In this document: positions 1-8,900 of the stretch, piece by piece
How positions within the stretch are numbered: the stretch's first letter is position 1
Layout: each line of letters opens with the position of its first letter
Assembly: GCA_009777825.1 (NCBI GenBank)
Contig: WRLA01000023.1
Span: 1-39,703, forward strand
Direction: 5' to 3'
Length of the DNA stretch: 39,703 nt
From: Bacteroidales bacterium
GTDB lineage: Bacteria; Bacteroidota; Bacteroidia; Bacteroidales; WRLA01
Made by a program: the position numbers and the translations under genes
Notes under the pieces: model-generated
Database searches by the model: none
What the model was told of the DNA's origin: nothing
Seen by the model: only the letters and a program-made list of their open reading frames with translations

Positions 1-231
1 TCGGTGATACCGCCCCCCGGGTGAATTCAGTAACTCTCGTGCATGTTTCCGGTATTGGTTGAGTTTGTGGTTGACTTCTATTTGACGATTGCCTTTTGCA
101 TTGTGGCATAGACATTTAAGGGGGCATTCTGTACAGTTTTTTGCTTCGTAAAGCGTTATATTGGAGAGATGTCCGCTGTCACTTTTTCGGGTTGAGTTTT
201 GCCCACAAACAAAAAAATCTATCAACGGAAT
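1..231 (-). pseudogene. IS1182-type transposase, partial C-terminal region
   Basis: An open frame runs on the minus strand from a TAG at 232-234 to the window edge (77 codons). It reads ...LYEAKNCTECPLKCLCHNAKGNRQIEVNHKLN..., which matches the zinc-knuckle-like Cys region and the 'R.IEVNH.LN..K..A...L.S..G...R' stretch that precede the last catalytic Glu in IS1182-family DDE transposases. The N-terminal catalytic part is missing: the frame is closed upstream by TAG and only unrelated low-complexity DNA follows, so this is a remnant. The C-terminal end lies outside the window. The family assignment is by motif memory, and the broken state is seen directly. Confidence 0.75.
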
Positions 232-491
232 CTATATCGAAATGTGTTTGAACGAAAAACCTCACGAAAACCTCAAAAAAACTTCAAAAAAAACCCAAAC
301 CGCTCGATAAAACACAGTCAGATCAACGAAAAAAAACATCAAAAAACACCCCGCTCCCATCGCAATCCCCATAATAAGAAAAACCGTCAATTTGCACACC
401 GGTTTCGTTCAACTGCGTTTTCATTGTTCGTGCTACGCACGCAACGAAAACTTAGTTATTGCACGCTGTGTTTGCCATATTTTTATTTTTA
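232..491. other. gene-free AT-rich stretch with a hairpin
   Basis: No convincing gene is present. The stretch is A-rich with runs of CAAAAAA and codes only for Lys/Asn/Arg-rich nonsense. An imperfect hairpin lies at 417-451 (arms starting GTTTTC and ending GAAAAC, loop TAC), just beyond the stop of the GH16 gene. It could end the minus-strand GH16 transcript, but no T-run follows it. Confidence 0.4.
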
Positions 492-1553
492 TCAATCATA
501 CATTCCGCCGGAATCCTCACAAAAATCAGCATCCAAATAAAGTGAAGCGCCAAGTGATACTGTAAACTCGCCTTTGATTTCAATAAATTCTTGGGCACGC
601 ATAACAACATTTTTTCCATTAGCAATGGTATTGGAAGCTCCGTTTCCGCCTATGGTAATGCTCTTTTTGACCGTATTGTTATCGTAGTTATCAAAATTGT
701 ACATCGAAAAATTAATGACTTCATTTCCGCATTTTAATTTATAAACTTTAACATAATCAACCAACATTTGGACGGGAAATGGAGTAGTACTATCAGGCTG
801 ATAATGAGCATCATACTCCATTCCCATGCCTAAAATAATCCTCACAGAATCAACTATTTCGGGATTGGGAAAATTTCTTACCGCAACCCCGTTCACATAC
901 CAAATAAATTTAGTCGGCGTCCATTCTATGGCATACGTAAGCCAATCCGTGTAATTATACGGTAGCACTATTTCTTTATAATAGTTTTCAATACAATTTG
1001 GATTATATTTTCTATAACATGTGTGCAAATTTGTTGTCATTGTATTCGGTGGTAAATGACCTAACATCTCAAAGATATCTATTTCTGCTTCATTAGAAGG
1101 ATTTGTAGCGTATTGGTACGTCCAAAATGCCGGCCATAAACCTTTTCCGTAGGGTAATTTTATACGGGCTTCAATATATCCGAAACGCATTCCAGAATTA
1201 TAATTGGTAACAGAACCGCTAGTGTATTTATAAAGTTTCCCATTAAAAATATAATTTTCTCGTTCGGCTTGAATAACCAAATTCCCATTATTTACGGAAA
1301 CGTTTTTTGTCAAAAGTACACAAATATCATTATCTATGTTGTGAACATGATCATAACTATACCAATTATTCAAATTTGAAAATTCGTCGTTCCAAACCAA
1401 CTCCCAGTGCTTATCAACAAGCGGGTGTTCGGGACGATACGATTGTTGTGTCCCTATTCCGGGATTAATGCCCCTATCTTCGTCCGGTGGCTGGGCAAAG
1501 GCAGGAAACATGAACAACCCTGCCAAAACTGTTAAAATAAAATGTTTTTTCAT
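492..1553 (-). CDS. secreted glycoside hydrolase family 16 (laminarinase-like)
   Basis: This is a 353-aa protein with a signal peptide (about residues 1-20, ending AFA before Gln21). The catalytic GH16 domain spans roughly 48-273. It carries the family signature E-I-D-I-F-E at 157-162, in which Glu157 is the expected nucleophile, Asp159 the assisting residue and Glu162 the acid/base. Around it are conserved features such as WNDEF (54-58), GYIEARIKLPYGKGLWPAFW and a closing VDYVKVYKL. Family members cleave beta-1,3 or beta-1,3/1,4-glucans; the exact substrate cannot be read. Residues about 290-345 form a small beta domain of the type often found at the end of Bacteroidota secreted enzymes. No clear T9SS tail is present. 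Only 4 bp separate it from the upstream LRR gene, so the two are probably one operon. Confidence 0.88.
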   Translation of the reverse strand: MKKHFILTVLAGLFMFPAFAQPPDEDRGINPGIGTQQSYRPEHPLVDKHWELVWNDEFSNLNNWYSYDHVHNIDNDICVLLTKNVSVNNGNLVIQAERENYIFNGKLYKYTSGSVTNYNSGMRFGYIEARIKLPYGKGLWPAFWTYQYATNPSNEAEIDIFEMLGHLPPNTMTTNLHTCYRKYNPNCIENYYKEIVLPYNYTDWLTYAIEWTPTKFIWYVNGVAVRNFPNPEIVDSVRIILGMGMEYDAHYQPDSTTPFPVQMLVDYVKVYKLKCGNEVINFSMYNFDNYDNNTVKKSITIGGNGASNTIANGKNVVMRAQEFIEIKGEFTVSLGASLYLDADFCEDSGGMYD

Positions 1554-1557
1554 CTGA

Positions 1558-2862
1558 TTATTTTTTAATTAATTTCATTATTTTTTCCTCAACCCGTAAA
1601 TAATAAACGCCCGCAGCATATCCCGACAGGTCTATTTCTACACTACGAACAACTTGTAGCAGCCTGCCGTCTGTTGAGTATAGTTTTACTTCCGGTATAA
1701 GCTCTTTTTCGGCTTTTATGTAAACCACATTGGTCGTCGGATTAGGATATATCAGGACTTCAGGCACTTGGTTTACATCTGTTATGCCGACTTCACCGAC
1801 TATAAACGCTGCTATCACTTTGGCTGGGTAGTACGCATTGGCGACTATTGCACTATTGGTCATGGTTACAGTGTAATTGCCATCGTGATTAAAGGTGATG
1901 ATGCCGGCAGTAATAGTATAATCAACATCTATTGTTGCAGGAAAACCATCTTTTTGCACTTCAAAAACAGTCGCTATACCATCAAATTCCGCTTGTTCGG
2001 AAAAATCGACCGAAGACCCCGGCAATATTGTTTGAACAGTTAATGTTTGTGTCCCTAAAAATCTGTAAAACGGATCGCTTATTTTTTTGGAAATCTTATA
2101 CAAATCGGACAAGGGAAGACGATTGTTGTAACAATCTACCCTATCTATTAGCGGATTGCTGCTTAGGTCTAAATTGGTTATTTGATTATTTTCACAAGCG
2201 AACCCTGTTAAATGCAGGTTGTTGCCGAAATCCAAACTGCTTAACCGGTTGTTGGCACAGCCTAGTGTTTCCAATACAATATTAGCGCTCAAATCCAAAT
2301 TGCTTAATTGATTGTCGCTACAGCTTAACTGTATTAACGCAGTACAGCCACTCACATCCAAACTACTTAGCCGATTCTCGAAACACCACACGTGCGTTAA
2401 TGCAGTATTCGCACTCAAATCTAAACTGCTTAGCCTGTTATCAAAACAAGTTAATTCTTTTAATGCAGTGCAGTTGCTCACATCTAAAGCGCTTAATTGA
2501 TTCATTTTGCAACTTAAAAACGTTAATGCCGTACATTTACTCAGGTCTAAATCGCTTACTCTGTTTCCACCACATCCAAGCCCTGTAAATAAACAATCAG
2601 TACTATTTCCTGCAATGGTTACCTGAAAAGAATCAAAGCTATCGTAGTAATAGGTTATAATTTGTTCTCCTCCTGTCCCTTTTTTTGTTTCAACAGTTCC
2701 GTCTCCCCAGTCAATGGTATAATCTTTATTGTACGTAGCCGTAATAACGAAAAGTTTCTGAATACCGCCGCCACCTGCCCATGTTATCTTAATTACTTCG
2801 TTGGCTATTATATTAAGGCTAAATACAATGCAGAATGTGAATAAAATAGATACTTTTTTCAT
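1558..2862 (-). CDS. secreted Cys-rich leucine-rich repeat protein with T9SS sorting domain
   Basis: This is a 434-aa protein. I chose the ATG at 2862 (MKKVSILFTF...) rather than the in-frame TTG 27 bp upstream, because it gives a clean signal peptide and sits about 25 nt below a -7 box. After the signal peptide comes a short beta domain with WGDGT (about 52-56), as in PKD-like folds. About eight LRR units follow (about 95-250) with period 20-22 and pattern L..L.C..NqLssLDlS..taL, most carrying a Cys. The last ~65 residues, starting at IYPNPTT (about 371), are a T9SS type A sorting domain ending KLIKK. Export across the outer membrane and surface attachment are inferred from that. Binding to a partner or polysaccharide is likely, but the target is unknown. 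It is first gene of the operon with the GH16 enzyme. Confidence 0.85.
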   Translation of the reverse strand: MKKVSILFTFCIVFSLNIIANEVIKITWAGGGGIQKLFVITATYNKDYTIDWGDGTVETKKGTGGEQIITYYYDSFDSFQVTIAGNSTDCLFTGLGCGGNRVSDLDLSKCTALTFLSCKMNQLSALDVSNCTALKELTCFDNRLSSLDLSANTALTHVWCFENRLSSLDVSGCTALIQLSCSDNQLSNLDLSANIVLETLGCANNRLSSLDFGNNLHLTGFACENNQITNLDLSSNPLIDRVDCYNNRLPLSDLYKISKKISDPFYRFLGTQTLTVQTILPGSSVDFSEQAEFDGIATVFEVQKDGFPATIDVDYTITAGIITFNHDGNYTVTMTNSAIVANAYYPAKVIAAFIVGEVGITDVNQVPEVLIYPNPTTNVVYIKAEKELIPEVKLYSTDGRLLQVVRSVEIDLSGYAAGVYYLRVEEKIMKLIKK

Positions 2863-2886
2863 GATTTTAACTTTTAAAATATATCG

Positions 2887-2894
2887 CAAAGGTA
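2887..2894 (-). promoter_or_regulatory. Bacteroidota -7 box for the LRR-GH16 operon
   Basis: TACCTTTG on the minus strand matches TAnnTTTG and lies 24 bp before the LRR start codon. No good -33 TTTG is seen. Confidence 0.55.
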
Positions 2895-2899
2895 AAAAA

Positions 2900-3094
2900 T
2901 TATTTCGTTAAAATCATTTTCTTGGTATCAACAATCTTGTTGTTGACCAATATCGACTCTGCAAAAGAATCTCCTATTTTAAGAGTCCATTCGTCAAGCC
3001 AAACTTCTATTCCATTACGTTGTAAGTCTTTAGCTAGTTTACGTACAAATTCTTTATCTTTACTAGAATGGCTTATAAACACATCATATTTCAT
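2900..3094 (-). pseudogene. truncated TIR-domain protein with a T9SS-like tail
   Basis: This is a 64-aa frame. Residues 2-47 are the N-terminal third of a bacterial TIR domain: YDVFISHSSKDKEFV, then GIEVWLDEWTLKIGDSF, which contains the WxDE...G segment with the Glu thought to be catalytic in NAD-cleaving TIR proteins. The fold stops after that point. The last residues (VNNKIVDTKKMILTK) instead resemble the end of a T9SS sorting domain. A cytoplasmic TIR domain and a secretion tail do not belong together, so I read this as a deletion fusion of two former genes and a dead remnant. The upstream DNA resembles an attC site (see 3190-3323). The TIR call is firm; the tail call is tentative. Confidence 0.65.
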
Positions 3095-3189
3095 ATTTTT
3101 CGATTTAATTTATATTGTTCATTAACTTTCTTTCTGTTTCTTTTTCGTCATTTATCGCGTCTTTGTCCACTGTGCTGTCCCCCGCTGAC

Positions 3190-3323
3190 GCTTAACGTGC
3201 TGGCGGCTTCACGCAGGAGGGGGTTCCACAAAAGTTCGGGCGGGAGATACACTTGCAAATCCGCACAAATGTTTCTGCGGGCATACACCCCCGCTTGCGT
3301 GAAACCGCTCGTGCCTGTTGCAC
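3190..3323 (-). repeat. attC-like imperfect palindrome upstream of the TIR stump
   Basis: Two 22-nt arms (3203-3224 and 3287-3308) pair almost fully (core GCGGYTTCACGCA and GGGGGT). Read on the minus strand the palindrome is bordered by GTGCAAC on one side and GTTAAGC on the other. The second fits the integron R' consensus GTTRRRY exactly; the first fits RYYYAAC only loosely. An unpaired spacer lies between each box and the main stem, as in attC sites. Length about 134 bp. No integrase gene is in the window, so this is a structural resemblance only. DNA just after the GTTAAGC box resembles that at 5530-5578. Confidence 0.4.
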
Positions 3324-3390
3324 AACTCGGCAAAGGTAGAAAAAAAATTTTATATTATACTTGAAAATTGTCATTTCGTATTGATTTTTT

Positions 3391-3900
3391 TTGTATCTTT
3401 ATCATACAAAGCAATATCGTAGCAGCGAAAGTGTTTGCAAGAACTGCCCGCTACGAAAGGAATGTTGCGGTGAAAAAACGAAGTTTAAAAAACTATCCCA
3501 CAGCATTCACAAAGAGTATTACGACCGCATGCACAAGAAACTAACTGAAAATAAAACTTATGCGCAACGAATGTCGCGACTGCGCTCAGCAACTGTCGAG
3601 CCGGTACTGGGAACGCTTATCAATTTCCTGAATATGAAACGTGTCAATACACGAGGCATTGAACTTGCCAACAAGCACGTACTAATGGCATCTCTAACCT
3701 ACAATCTGAAAAAATACATGAAATTCATCCGGCGAACAACAATAGCCAAGACGATAGCCATGACCATAGTCGCTAAAACAACTTTTTCCGCCCGTTTTTT
3801 CTCTTTTTTGCTGCCATTTCGCCTCGTTTTCGCCGATTATAGCCATCTTCTTTGGCTATCGGAAATCCCGAAACAAAAAATAATCGCCCGTGCAGAATAG
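3391..3900 (+). pseudogene. transposase remnant (IS1182-like C-terminal part)
   Basis: The first ~110 residues of this frame match the C-terminal third of an IS1182-type DDE transposase: a Cys knuckle (CKNCPLRKECC), then LRSATVEPVLGTL, whose Glu is the final catalytic acid, then LNMKRVNTRGIELANKHVLMASLTYNLKKYMKF. Everything N-terminal, including both catalytic Asp residues, is missing. The last 60 residues look like read-through of AT-rich DNA. The element is dead. It differs from the fragment at 1-231 and is on the other strand, so two separate insertions occurred here. It sits between the attC-like sequences and may have split an older cassette boundary. Confidence 0.7.
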
Positions 3901-3952
3901 GCAAGGTGAGGTCGAGATTGGGAATGGGGCGAGAACCTTTAGAAAATTATCG

Positions 3953-3988
3953 GGGTTGTGCAACGGCTACGCCCGTTATGTGCTGGCA
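3953..3988 (-). repeat. attC-like half site just after the nuclease-J gene
   Basis: Read on the minus strand, 30 nt past the stop of the 4018-5445 gene, the DNA runs GCCAGCACATAACGGGCG and then GCCGTTGCACAAC. This resembles the opening of cassette recombination sites in Bacteroidota (a box close to RYYYAAC followed by an inverted repeat). The matching second half is not found before the transposase remnant, so the site looks truncated. Confidence 0.3.
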
Positions 3989-4017
3989 TATAATTCATAT
4001 ACAAATATTTAATTGTC

Positions 4018-5445
4018 TTATTTTGAGAACAAACTATTAAACTTTTTTGACAATTCTTCACAAATTTCTTTTTCTGAAGATGTTTTATATTTATCTGGAT
4101 GAATAGATGCAAGTACTTCTCTTTTTATTTTTATTAACTCCTTTCTATTCTGAATTGAATCAATTCTATCAGGCATTATTTCAGCCACTTTTTCAAAAAT
4201 ATTCTTTTGTTCCAAGGGTAATGAGGCTTTCGAAAATAACGACTGAAAATTTTCATAAAATTGCTTAAACTCATATAATCCACTTTTCATAGGCTCGATT
4301 TCGAGTTTAGATTTTTTTAATTCATATTGTTCATCAAATTTTCTTTTCATTTCGGCTATAACATTTTTCCCTGATTCTGAAAACCATTGATAATCACTTT
4401 CCTTGAAAATTTCATCAAATTTTTCCTTTCTTCTATTTAACTCATCTTTGTTTTTTATTGAGTAGGAATGGAAATCGGGAGACAAGTCATTGAATCTATT
4501 CTGATAAAATTTTATTTCGTAATCTTCAAGCATTTTCTCAAGAAGTTTTTTTTGATTTTCTTGTAGAAACTTGTGATTTTGTAAACTATAAATTTTGTAG
4601 ATTTCCTTTCGTAACTCTTTTGCTTCTGTTTCTTCGACTCGAGAACGTTCAAGAGAATCTAAATCATTTCGCAATCTATGACAATAGGCTTCTTCAGTAG
4701 TAATTTTTTTGTAATTTTCTTCCTTTTTTATGTTAATTTCAAGTTTGTCTTTTGTGTTAAAGTCTATAAAAACTTTTTTATCATTTGAATCGGGATAATA
4801 TAATCTTCCGTTATCATTTCGTTTTCCTTTGGTATTTCTTTTTTGAAAATCAAATTCGTAATACATACCGACTGCACCAATCTTACAATCTAAAAAATCA
4901 TTGGCTAAAATATCTTCAAATTGTTTTTTTTCTTCTGGTTTCCTTCCTTGATTGAAAAATACATCATCTGCTCCAAAAGTTTCAAAACCTTCATCTGTGT
5001 AATTCACAACAATGGCAGAACCAAAAAATGGCACCATTTTAAAACATTGAAGATATAATTCAGAATTTTTTGTTTTCCAATCCATTTTTGCTTGGACTAA
5101 AAGTGATTTTTTCTTTTCTCTACCATTTTCATTAACAATCAGTTCAATAATTCCGTCTGTCCCTAACGTTGTTTCAGGTGCATTTTTACAATTTCCTCGA
5201 GTTTCTTTAAATATGATTGAATATGTCCATATTTCAATTTTACCGTCAATATTTATTTCAATTTTTGTTTCGTCTTTTATCAAAAGAGAGAAAATTGCAC
5301 CTGTAAGTTTTTCTTCGGAAGTAAAATGATGCTTACGAGACTTGGCAGAGGAAATCGCCGAATAAATATGAGATTCAATCGCTTTTTTAACTTCTGGTTG
5401 AAGTTTTATATAGTCGTTATCGTTATAATTATTGTTTTGTAACAT
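4018..5445 (-). CDS. putative PD-(D/E)XK (Mrr-like) nuclease with C-terminal J-domain
   Basis: This is a 475-aa cytoplasmic protein with no signal or membrane segment. Residues about 40-150 look like a restriction-type PD-(D/E)XK fold: a helix with Glu44/Glu45, then GTDGIIE (95-101) with Asp97, then the strand LLVQAK (115-120) giving Q-x-K, as in Mrr-type nucleases that use QxK instead of ExK. About 260-420 is charged, helical and probably coiled-coil. The C-terminus (about 425-475) contains HPD at 449-451 between two amphipathic helices, the defining feature of a J-domain that would stimulate an Hsp70 ATPase. Only the HPD and following helix are convincing. Base composition is much more AT-rich than the housekeeping genes, which suggests transfer. 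Attc-like sequences lie on both sides. A role in anti-phage defence is inference. I do not recognise this as a named family. Confidence 0.6.
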   Translation of the reverse strand: MLQNNNYNDNDYIKLQPEVKKAIESHIYSAISSAKSRKHHFTSEEKLTGAIFSLLIKDETKIEINIDGKIEIWTYSIIFKETRGNCKNAPETTLGTDGIIELIVNENGREKKKSLLVQAKMDWKTKNSELYLQCFKMVPFFGSAIVVNYTDEGFETFGADDVFFNQGRKPEEKKQFEDILANDFLDCKIGAVGMYYEFDFQKRNTKGKRNDNGRLYYPDSNDKKVFIDFNTKDKLEINIKKEENYKKITTEEAYCHRLRNDLDSLERSRVEETEAKELRKEIYKIYSLQNHKFLQENQKKLLEKMLEDYEIKFYQNRFNDLSPDFHSYSIKNKDELNRRKEKFDEIFKESDYQWFSESGKNVIAEMKRKFDEQYELKKSKLEIEPMKSGLYEFKQFYENFQSLFSKASLPLEQKNIFEKVAEIMPDRIDSIQNRKELIKIKREVLASIHPDKYKTSSEKEICEELSKKFNSLFSK

Positions 5446-5485
5446 TATAAATAATTTTCTTTTTATGATACTTTAATAATTTTCG

Positions 5486-5493
5486 CAAAAATA
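5486..5493 (-). promoter_or_regulatory. -7 box for the nuclease-J gene
   Basis: TATTTTTG on the minus strand fits TAnnTTTG and lies about 40 nt before the start codon. The gene therefore has its own promoter, which fits an independently moving cassette. Confidence 0.4.
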
Positions 5494-5529
5494 CAATTTT
5501 CTTTACAATCGTCCGTCCTGTTTTTCATT

Positions 5530-5578
5530 TTTTCGCTGTTTCGGTGTCCCACTGCGCTGTCCGCCGCTTGCACATAAC
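5530..5578 (-). repeat. attC-like R' end upstream of the nuclease-J gene
   Basis: On the minus strand GTTATGT (one mismatch to GTTRRRY, at 5572-5578) is followed by GCAAGCGGCGGACAGCGCAG and TGGGACACC. The sequence after the R' box of the 3190-3323 palindrome is clearly related (AGCGGGGGACAGCACAGTGG). Both lie roughly 90-130 bp before a start codon. The rest of 5446-5985 holds no gene I can support, only an isolated minus-strand TACCTTTG at 5746-5753. Confidence 0.35.
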
Positions 5579-5985
5579 TCCTAAATATACGCATGTCCCC
5601 ACGCGATTATCTTCCAAATTTTTATACGCATTTTCTATGTAAATCATTCTTTATTAAGAATTTATACTATTTCTCCTTGTTGCGCATTTTGTATATTTTT
5701 TTGTTTCTCAAAACGCCCCGAACACGCAACGCATAAAAACGGCGACAAAGGTACAACATTTTTTTTAAATCTGTAAAACTTTTTTTCGCTTTTTTCCATT
5801 TCTTTTCTGAAAAGATGGCAATTGTCAATGGAGCCATGTAAAAAGTCCGTCGGATGATTTATCATGCTCCGTATGACACATTCTCCATCCGAATTTTCCC
5901 ACACACAATTTTCCATTATTCTCTACGTTTCTGTTAAGTTGAATTGAACTCTGTAAAGAACTGATTAAATAGAAATAGTATTAGA

Positions 5986-8900
5986 ATGCAATTTGTCAAT
6001 AGGAACATACTCATCGGAAATTTCTCCGTTATTTTCTTTTTATTAACCATTTTTTCGGCGGCGGCACAGCAAAATAGCGACGAAGAGACCTTTCGGAAGG
6101 CGCTTAATTTTGCGGACAGTGTTTACGCGCTACAGGATTATGAGAGTGCGAAGGCTGCGTATCAATACGCCGCGCGCTTACAAAACACCGCTCATATTCA
6201 GCAGCAACTCGCCACCATTGACAGCAAAATAGCCGAGACGGAAGCGTTGAACAAAAAATATAACCTCGCCGTTTCGGAAGTCCGTCAGGCGTTGAACGCC
6301 TCCGACCTCCCAAAGGCAAAAGAGCGGCTCGAATACGCTTTGACGTTGAAACCCAGCGAGGTATGGGCTATCGAAAAATTGGCAGAAGTCAATAAGACGC
6401 TATCCGACCAAGCCGAACTGTTACGGCAATTCGACGAATTAATTGCTAACGGCGACCGTTTTTTCACATCCGAGAAGTACGCCGATGCCAAAACAGAATA
6501 CGAAGCCGCCCTCAAACTGATGCCCAACAGCGCCGTCGCAAAAGAAAAGATTGCCGCCGTGAAAACGAAAGTGCAAGACATTGACAGTGAGTATAAAAGA
6601 CAAATCACGGCAGGCGATGCGCTCTACCGACAAAACGAACTCGAAGAGGCGAAAACAGCCTATCAAGCCGCTGTACAGTTGAAACCCGACCAACCCTATC
6701 CCAAACAGAAAATCGAACAGATAGACAACATCATCCATGGCGAAGCGGCGCTTGCCGCAGAGTTGGAAGTGGTGGTACGGGCTGCCGACCAAGCGTTTGA
6801 CAATCAGAACTATACGCTGGCGACGAAGAAATATAATGAAGCGCTCGACATCCTCTCTTCACACGAACACTCCAAAGAACGTTTACAGGAGATAAGGCGT
6901 CTGATCGGTGAAAATGAATCTAAACAGTTAGCATACAACGGATTTATAGACAAGGCAAATGCCCATTTCGACAACAAACGCTATCCCGAAGCCAAGAACG
7001 AATATCAAAATGCGCTCGACGTCCTCCCCGACGAGGCTTTTCCGAAAGAACGCATTGCACAGATTAACAAAATCGGCGACTTAGCACAGTTGGAAAGCGC
7101 CTACAAAGCCGCCATTGCCGAAGGCGACGCCCTATTTAAATCAAAGAGTTGGAGCGAATCCATCGTAAAATATCAGGAAGCATTGGCGTTGAAACCCGAA
7201 GAATCCTACCCACAGCAACAGATTGACAAAGCCAACGCCGAACTGGGAACCATCGCAGAGGTAAACTCCTCATACATAGCAGCGATAGAAGTCGCCGATG
7301 CGCTGTTCTCACAGGAAAAATGGACGGACGCCATCGCAGCCTACCAGTCGGCATCGAAGATAAAACCGGCTGAGACTTATCCGAAACAGCAGATAGAAAA
7401 AGCCGACCTCAACAAACGCTACGGCGAATCCCTTGCCATCGCTGATGAACTGTTTAACGCTCAAAAGTGGAACGAATCCATCCCCGCCTATCAAGCCGCC
7501 CTCAAGATAAAACCGGACGAGACCTATCCTACCGACCAAATCGCCATCGCCAAAGCCAAAATCGGTGACTTGGCACAGTTGGAAAGCAACTACAAAACCG
7601 CTATTGCCGAAGGCGACGCCCTGTTTAAATCAAAGAGTTGGAGTGAATCCATCGTAAAATATCAGGAAGCGTTGGCATTGAAACCCGAAGAATCCTACCC
7701 GCAACAGCAGATTGACAAAGCCAATGCCGAATTAGGAGCCATTGCAGAGGTAAACTCCTCATACACAGCAGCGATAGAAGCCGCCGATGCGCTGTTCTCA
7801 CAGGAAAAATGGACAGATGCCATCACCGCCTATCAGTCGGCATCGAAAATAAAACCGACTGAGACCTATCCGAAGCAGCAGATAGAAAAAGCCGACCTCA
7901 ACAAACGGTACGGCGAATCCATCACCATCGCCGATGAACTCTTTAACGCTCAAAAGTGGAACGAATCCATCCCCGCCTACCAAGCCACCCTGAAGATAAA
8001 ACCGGACGAGACCTATCCCACCGACCAAATCGCCATCGCCAAAGCCAAAATCGGCGACCTGGCACAGTTGGAAAACAACTACAAAGCCGCCATCACCGAA
8101 GGCGACGCCTTGTTTAAATCGAAGAGTTGGAGCGAATCCATCGTAAAATATCAGGAAGCGTTGGCGTTGAAACCCGAAGAATCCTATCCGCAGCAACAGA
8201 TTGACAAAGCCAACGCCGAATTGGGAACCATTGCAGAGGTAAACTCCTCATACACAGCAGCGATAGAAGCCGCCGATGCGCTCTTCTCGCAGGAAAAATG
8301 GACGGACGCCATCGCAGCCTATCAGTCGGCGTCGAAGATAAAACCATCCGAAGCCTATCCGAAACAGCAAATCGAAAAAGCCGACCTCAACAAACGGTAC
8401 GGCGAATCTCTCGCTGTCGCCGATGACCTTTTTAACGCTCAAAAGTGGAACGAATCCATCCCCGCCTACCAAGCCGCCCTCAAGATAAAACCGGACGATA
8501 CCTATCCCACCGACCAAATTGCCATCGCCAAGGCAAAAATCGGCGACCTGGCACAGTTGGAAAGCAATTACAAAGCAGCCATCACGGAAGGCGATGCCCT
8601 GTTTAAATCAAAGAGTTGGAGCGAGTCCATCGTAAAATATCAGGAAGCGTTGGTATTGAAACCCGAAGAATCCTACCCGCAGCAACAGATTGACAAAGCC
8701 AACGCCGAACTTGGAATCATCGCAGAGATAAACTCCTCATACACAGCAGCGATAGAAGCCGCCGATGCGCTCTTTTCGCAGGAAAAATGGACGGACGCCA
8801 TCACAGCCTACCAGTCGGCGTCGAAGATAAAACCGGCTGAGACCTATCCGAAGCAGCAGATAGAATTAGCAAATGCAGAGATAAAAGCATTGGCAGACAG

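Noticed and set aside
199..540. 113-aa plus-strand frame rich in Lys, Asn and Arg
   Set aside because: Translated A-rich DNA that runs into the end of the GH16 gene; no start signal or domain.
5662..5916. 84-aa minus-strand frame beginning MENCVWENSDGEC
   Set aside because: No recognisable domain, a -7 box lies inside it, and its end is low-complexity; treated as chance in intergenic DNA.
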